Source: CAYYYW01 sp964476245
GTDB lineage: Bacteria; Patescibacteriota; Microgenomatia; UBA1406; HO2-37-13b
Reading direction: 5' to 3'
Assembly (NCBI GenBank): GCA_964476245.1
Contig: CAYYYW010000008.1
Location: forward strand, 1-49,330
Length of the DNA stretch: 49,330 nucleotides
Shown here: positions 46,467 through 49,330 of the stretch, one piece after another
Position numbering within the stretch: the stretch's first letter is position 1
How the letters are laid out: each line of letters starts with the position of its first letter
Program-made: the position numbers and the translations under genes
The notes under the pieces: model-generated
Databases searched by the model: none
What the model was told of the DNA's origin: nothing
What the model saw: only the letters and a program-made list of their open reading frames with translations

Positions 46467-48914
46467 TTACTGCGCGGGCGTTGTTTGCAGGACTCGCCTG
46501 CCCATAAACGGATACAAGAAAGAAAGATCTTTTGCATTAACCTTGCCATCCCCGTTAATATCTCCTCGCTCGCCTTCTTTACCATAGTTGGCAATAACAA
46601 TAAAATAGTCCCGAGCATTAATCACTCCATTTACCTCTTGATCATACGAGGCAGGGGCAAGACCGGTACCACCGATAGGTTCACACCTTGCATCACAGCC
46701 ATTAGCCGGATTATTATCAAAGTCGAAATCACAGTAAAAGTCAAGATTACAGTTGTCAATAAGAGATGTGCAGCCCATCCCAACATGCGTAGCAGTACAG
46801 GTTCCAGCGTCACCTAGAATTGGTGTCGGCGTCGACGTGGCGGTGGGTTGATTAGGTTTTAACGTTGGCGTGGCGGTAGAAAGAGGAGGACAACAAGAAC
46901 CAACACAGGTTCTGGAGCAAGCAGTTGCACAATTGGAGCCATAATTACTCCAACCAGGTGAACAGACAGGTGCCGGCGTGATGGTGGGAACGGTAGAACA
47001 AATCCAACAATTTCCATCAAGTATACAACTACCACAATTGAGCTTACATTCTCGTTCATCCCTAAAGTTACATTGTGGCGTCGGCGTAGGAGTACCAGGC
47101 CTTGACGTCGGTGTAGCGGTAGCTTGACCGGGCCTAGTGGTTGGCGTGACGGTGGAGTTAGGCGTTGAGGTTAAGGTTGGTTGACCAGGAGGAGTTGTTG
47201 GCGTTGGTTGATTTAGCGAACAATCAATATTGGAAATTCCATCCCAACCACAAGTGGCAGAACATCCCGGCGCTAAACTAATTTTTCCAAGACGACCGTC
47301 CCATGTTTGACATTGAACATGAACTCCGTCTTTATGAGCAGCGCAATTTTGACAAAGATAACGATCACAGCTTGTACTAACGGTCTGAGAACTGGTATTA
47401 GTAAAAGTAGTGTTGTGATCGCTTCCGTCTCCTTGACTACAATTATAACCGTCTCCTCCCCCACCTTCATGGCCTCTTAGATTACAACTGGAATCAGCCC
47501 AAGCCACCCAACATTTACCTTCGTCGTTAATTACCCAATCAAGCTGAAAACTTTTTCCTGTTGGTGAAACGCTTTGTTTTAAAATCCAGCCGTAGTCAAC
47601 GTCTGTGCCGCAATTCACTGAAAAACCATCAAGTTTGGCAACTACTTGACCTGCGTTTGAGGGACAACCTAAACCTTTACAAAATGAACCTGTAATTTGC
47701 CAATCTGATATTAAATTGAGAGCAACAGAAGCCTGTTTACCCCTTTGGTTTTCAGTTAAATTAGTGGTGTGGAAATTTATTGTACCACCATTAAAAGTAC
47801 TGGTGCCGCTGGTAATTTCAGCTTTGGTCACTGGATCGTAAATTACATAATTAGAAGAAAAACCCGATTGAACAATTAATTCGTTACTTTCACATTCCCC
47901 ATTACTATTGTTATCAACACATATGTAGGCATCCGCATCATAAAGACATAGTGTGGGAGTTACCGTTGGTGTTGGTGTGGTAGTAGCACCAGGAGTTAAT
48001 GTTAAAGTTGGAGTTATTGTCACCCCCGGACACCAAATTTTAAAAGGGACACGGTCGTGATGGCTTAATGAAAAAGCTCCATCAGCCCAAATATAAAGCT
48101 CTTTTTCATCCCCGGGTTTTAATGGATACGTAAATTGGGCTGGTTTGATTGTCAAGGTTATATTAAACCATTGATTATAAGGCATTGTTCCAATCCAATT
48201 TGGATCAACGCTTCCCACATTTTCTGGTTTATTAAAATAGTCTTTTGGAGTTAACCAAATCCGAACATTTTTAGCATCCTGTGGGTCTCCTCTTTCCGGC
48301 TGATTACGGATATTTCTAATCCGCGACGGGATAGATGTTTCTTCGCACGCTTCGATTTTAGCCGGAAGATCAAACTCAAAATCTCCATTTTCTGTTCTTG
48401 GGGCGGGAGCTGAAGGTTCACTCTTAATCGTAAGGTCCGTTGATAAGCTCTGCATGCTTCCATTCTCTTTTAGCTCGCATTGGACAAACAATTTTGCCTG
48501 AATGAAAGGATATTCGCGCGCCCACCAACCGTAAGGAATAGTATACTGAACATCGCGATTTTCATTAATGCAATTTCCACTTCTTTCGGCCGCCGAAGAC
48601 GAGCAAATAGTCATAGGGACATTATGCAATTTTTCCCAACCAACCCCAGGCCTTTCTCCTTCAAAACGATACGTAAGTCTGCTAAAAGAGAGTGAAGTAC
48701 CTGCTTGACGCCTTAAACCAATATTTAGCGTCTCTCCGGGGGCAACTTGAACTTTATCAAGAACGATTGCTTCAAAACCGCACGTATACTCATTTAATTG
48801 AGAAGCCCGGCTTTTAACCCTTCGGGTTCCCATTTCAACACCCAAAGTGGCCGTTATTAAGCCTAAACTTATTAAGGTTAAAATTAAGGTAACTTCACCC
48901 CTTTGATTTTTCAT
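46467..48914 (-). CDS. Dockerin-containing modular surface protein
   Basis: 815 aa. Seen: an N-terminal signal/anchor (GEVTLILTLISLGLITATLG), two beta-rich domains of about 150 residues, Pro/Thr linkers (TPTLTLTPGATTTPTPT and later TPTSRPGTPTPTP), a Cys-rich central region, and a C-terminal type-I dockerin: a degenerate first repeat (VNGVINARDYFIVIANYG) and a canonical Ca-binding second one (DINGDGKVNAKDLSFLYPF). Family knowledge: dockerins bind cohesins with high affinity to build extracellular complexes. The gene starts 2 nt after the stop of a cohesin-domain gene, so both halves of the interaction are in one operon. Confidence 0.82.
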   Translation of the reverse strand: MKNQRGEVTLILTLISLGLITATLGVEMGTRRVKSRASQLNEYTCGFEAIVLDKVQVAPGETLNIGLRRQAGTSLSFSRLTYRFEGERPGVGWEKLHNVPMTICSSSAAERSGNCINENRDVQYTIPYGWWAREYPFIQAKLFVQCELKENGSMQSLSTDLTIKSEPSAPAPRTENGDFEFDLPAKIEACEETSIPSRIRNIRNQPERGDPQDAKNVRIWLTPKDYFNKPENVGSVDPNWIGTMPYNQWFNITLTIKPAQFTYPLKPGDEKELYIWADGAFSLSHHDRVPFKIWCPGVTITPTLTLTPGATTTPTPTVTPTLCLYDADAYICVDNNSNGECESNELIVQSGFSSNYVIYDPVTKAEITSGTSTFNGGTINFHTTNLTENQRGKQASVALNLISDWQITGSFCKGLGCPSNAGQVVAKLDGFSVNCGTDVDYGWILKQSVSPTGKSFQLDWVINDEGKCWVAWADSSCNLRGHEGGGGDGYNCSQGDGSDHNTTFTNTSSQTVSTSCDRYLCQNCAAHKDGVHVQCQTWDGRLGKISLAPGCSATCGWDGISNIDCSLNQPTPTTPPGQPTLTSTPNSTVTPTTRPGQATATPTSRPGTPTPTPQCNFRDERECKLNCGSCILDGNCWICSTVPTITPAPVCSPGWSNYGSNCATACSRTCVGSCCPPLSTATPTLKPNQPTATSTPTPILGDAGTCTATHVGMGCTSLIDNCNLDFYCDFDFDNNPANGCDARCEPIGGTGLAPASYDQEVNGVINARDYFIVIANYGKEGERGDINGDGKVNAKDLSFLYPFMGRRVLQTTPAQ

Positions 48915-48916
48915 AT

Positions 48917-49330
48917 TTAATATATTTCAAAATTAGCTCCTTTAGTTTCTCCCAAAACGTTCTCTCCTTCATTAACGACTAAAGAGTTTTGGTCAAAATC
49001 AACTGTGGTTGAGCCTTTGCCTTTGGCTTTGAAAGTAATGGTGCCTAAGGCTCCTTCGCCTTTGGCTCCACCAACTTGTTTATCTTCAGCTCCGATGGTC
49101 CCAGTGAGCATGATTTTACCATCTTCAGATTTTTTAATTGGGTAGTCGGCAAAAAACATGCCGGGAGAGATTTTTTCAACGGTTAATACTTTTGGATCAA
49201 AAGTTAAAACAGCATCAACTGTGTCTGTTTTATAATCTCCGGTGTTTAAATTAATAGTTACTAAAAAAGTTTGATCAACTTTGATAGTTTGTTGTTCCGG
49301 AATAAGGGTTAGACTGGCTAAAATAGGAAC
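48917..49330 (-). CDS. Cohesin-domain protein, 3' part (5' end beyond the window)
   Basis: About 137 residues are visible and the frame is open to the window edge. Seen: LTLIPEQQTIKVDQTFLVTI, DAVLTFDPKVLTVEKISPG and the closing GEGALGTITFKAKGKGSTTV / FDQNSLVVNEG segments, which follow the strand order of a type-I/II cohesin. No P/T linker or anchor follows the domain, so any anchor must be N-terminal or the protein is soluble outside. Cotranscribed with the dockerin gene downstream. Confidence 0.75.
   Translation of the reverse strand, partial: VPILASLTLIPEQQTIKVDQTFLVTINLNTGDYKTDTVDAVLTFDPKVLTVEKISPGMFFADYPIKKSEDGKIMLTGTIGAEDKQVGGAKGEGALGTITFKAKGKGSTTVDFDQNSLVVNEGENVLGETKGANFEIY

Noticed and set aside
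46467..48914. A type IV prepilin signal at the start of the dockerin protein.
   Set aside because: The glycine is followed by E-V-T-L, but the glutamate normally at position 5 of mature pilins is absent, so an ordinary signal anchor is the safer reading.

Overview
The window looks like a chromosomal segment of an uncultivated Patescibacteria (CPR) bacterium, most likely of the Microgenomates group. This is an inference from style. Base composition is AT-rich. There are many secreted proteins with Pro/Thr-rich linkers of the PTPTPT type. Membrane-anchored surface proteins have short lysine-rich tails. Most genes are of unknown function, and the few core genes (rplJ-rplL, rpmB, def, one tRNA-Thr) are scattered. 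TGA is a normal stop here (for example at 9766-9768 and 13908-13910), so the recoded-TGA CPR lineages are not indicated.

Layout. 1-3.7 kb: a large secreted M4+M28 double metallopeptidase and a membrane protein. 3.7-7 kb: an amino-acid dehydrogenase and a PLP aminotransferase on the minus strand, next to a broken small ORF and a GC-rich repeat island. 7-9.8 kb: a P2-type cation ATPase carrying two in-frame palindromic inserts, then the collapsed remnant of what looks like a DUF362 gene. 10-16.5 kb: surface proteins, tRNA-Thr(GGT) behind a palindrome-rich island, a CcdA-thioredoxin fusion and a lipoprotein. 16.6-22 kb: two divergent polytopic membrane proteins (one GT-C-like) sharing a symmetric -10 element. 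22-23.7 kb: small proteins, a YtxH-like protein and peptide deformylase. 23.7-31 kb: two tandem paralogous RR-signal proteins opposite an AAA+ ATPase operon, then a secreted HEXXH protein and P/T-rich membrane proteins. 31-35 kb: L28, a site-2 protease family member and small exported proteins.

35-45 kb is the most unusual part. It holds a three-gene RHS/YD-repeat locus: one 1641-aa SpvB/YD shell plus two separate signal-peptide-bearing RHS core proteins with different C-terminal domains. A 177-aa candidate partner gene is split from it by an IS3-family element with an identifiable target duplication. 45-46.3 kb: the rplJ-rplL operon with a structured leader. 46.5 kb to the end: a dockerin-tailed surface protein directly downstream of a cohesin-domain gene that runs off the window.

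Two themes recur. First, many genes have a good -10 box only 6-13 nt upstream of the start codon, implying leaderless mRNAs; a strong Shine-Dalgarno site is obvious for rplL inside its operon. Second, short palindromes and tandem microrepeats sit between genes and also in-frame inside coding sequences (def, the ATPase, the RHS tips, the protease linker, a signal peptide). They resemble in concept the palindromic elements that insert into Rickettsia genes. The RHS paralog pair shows different mini-elements at the same protein loop.
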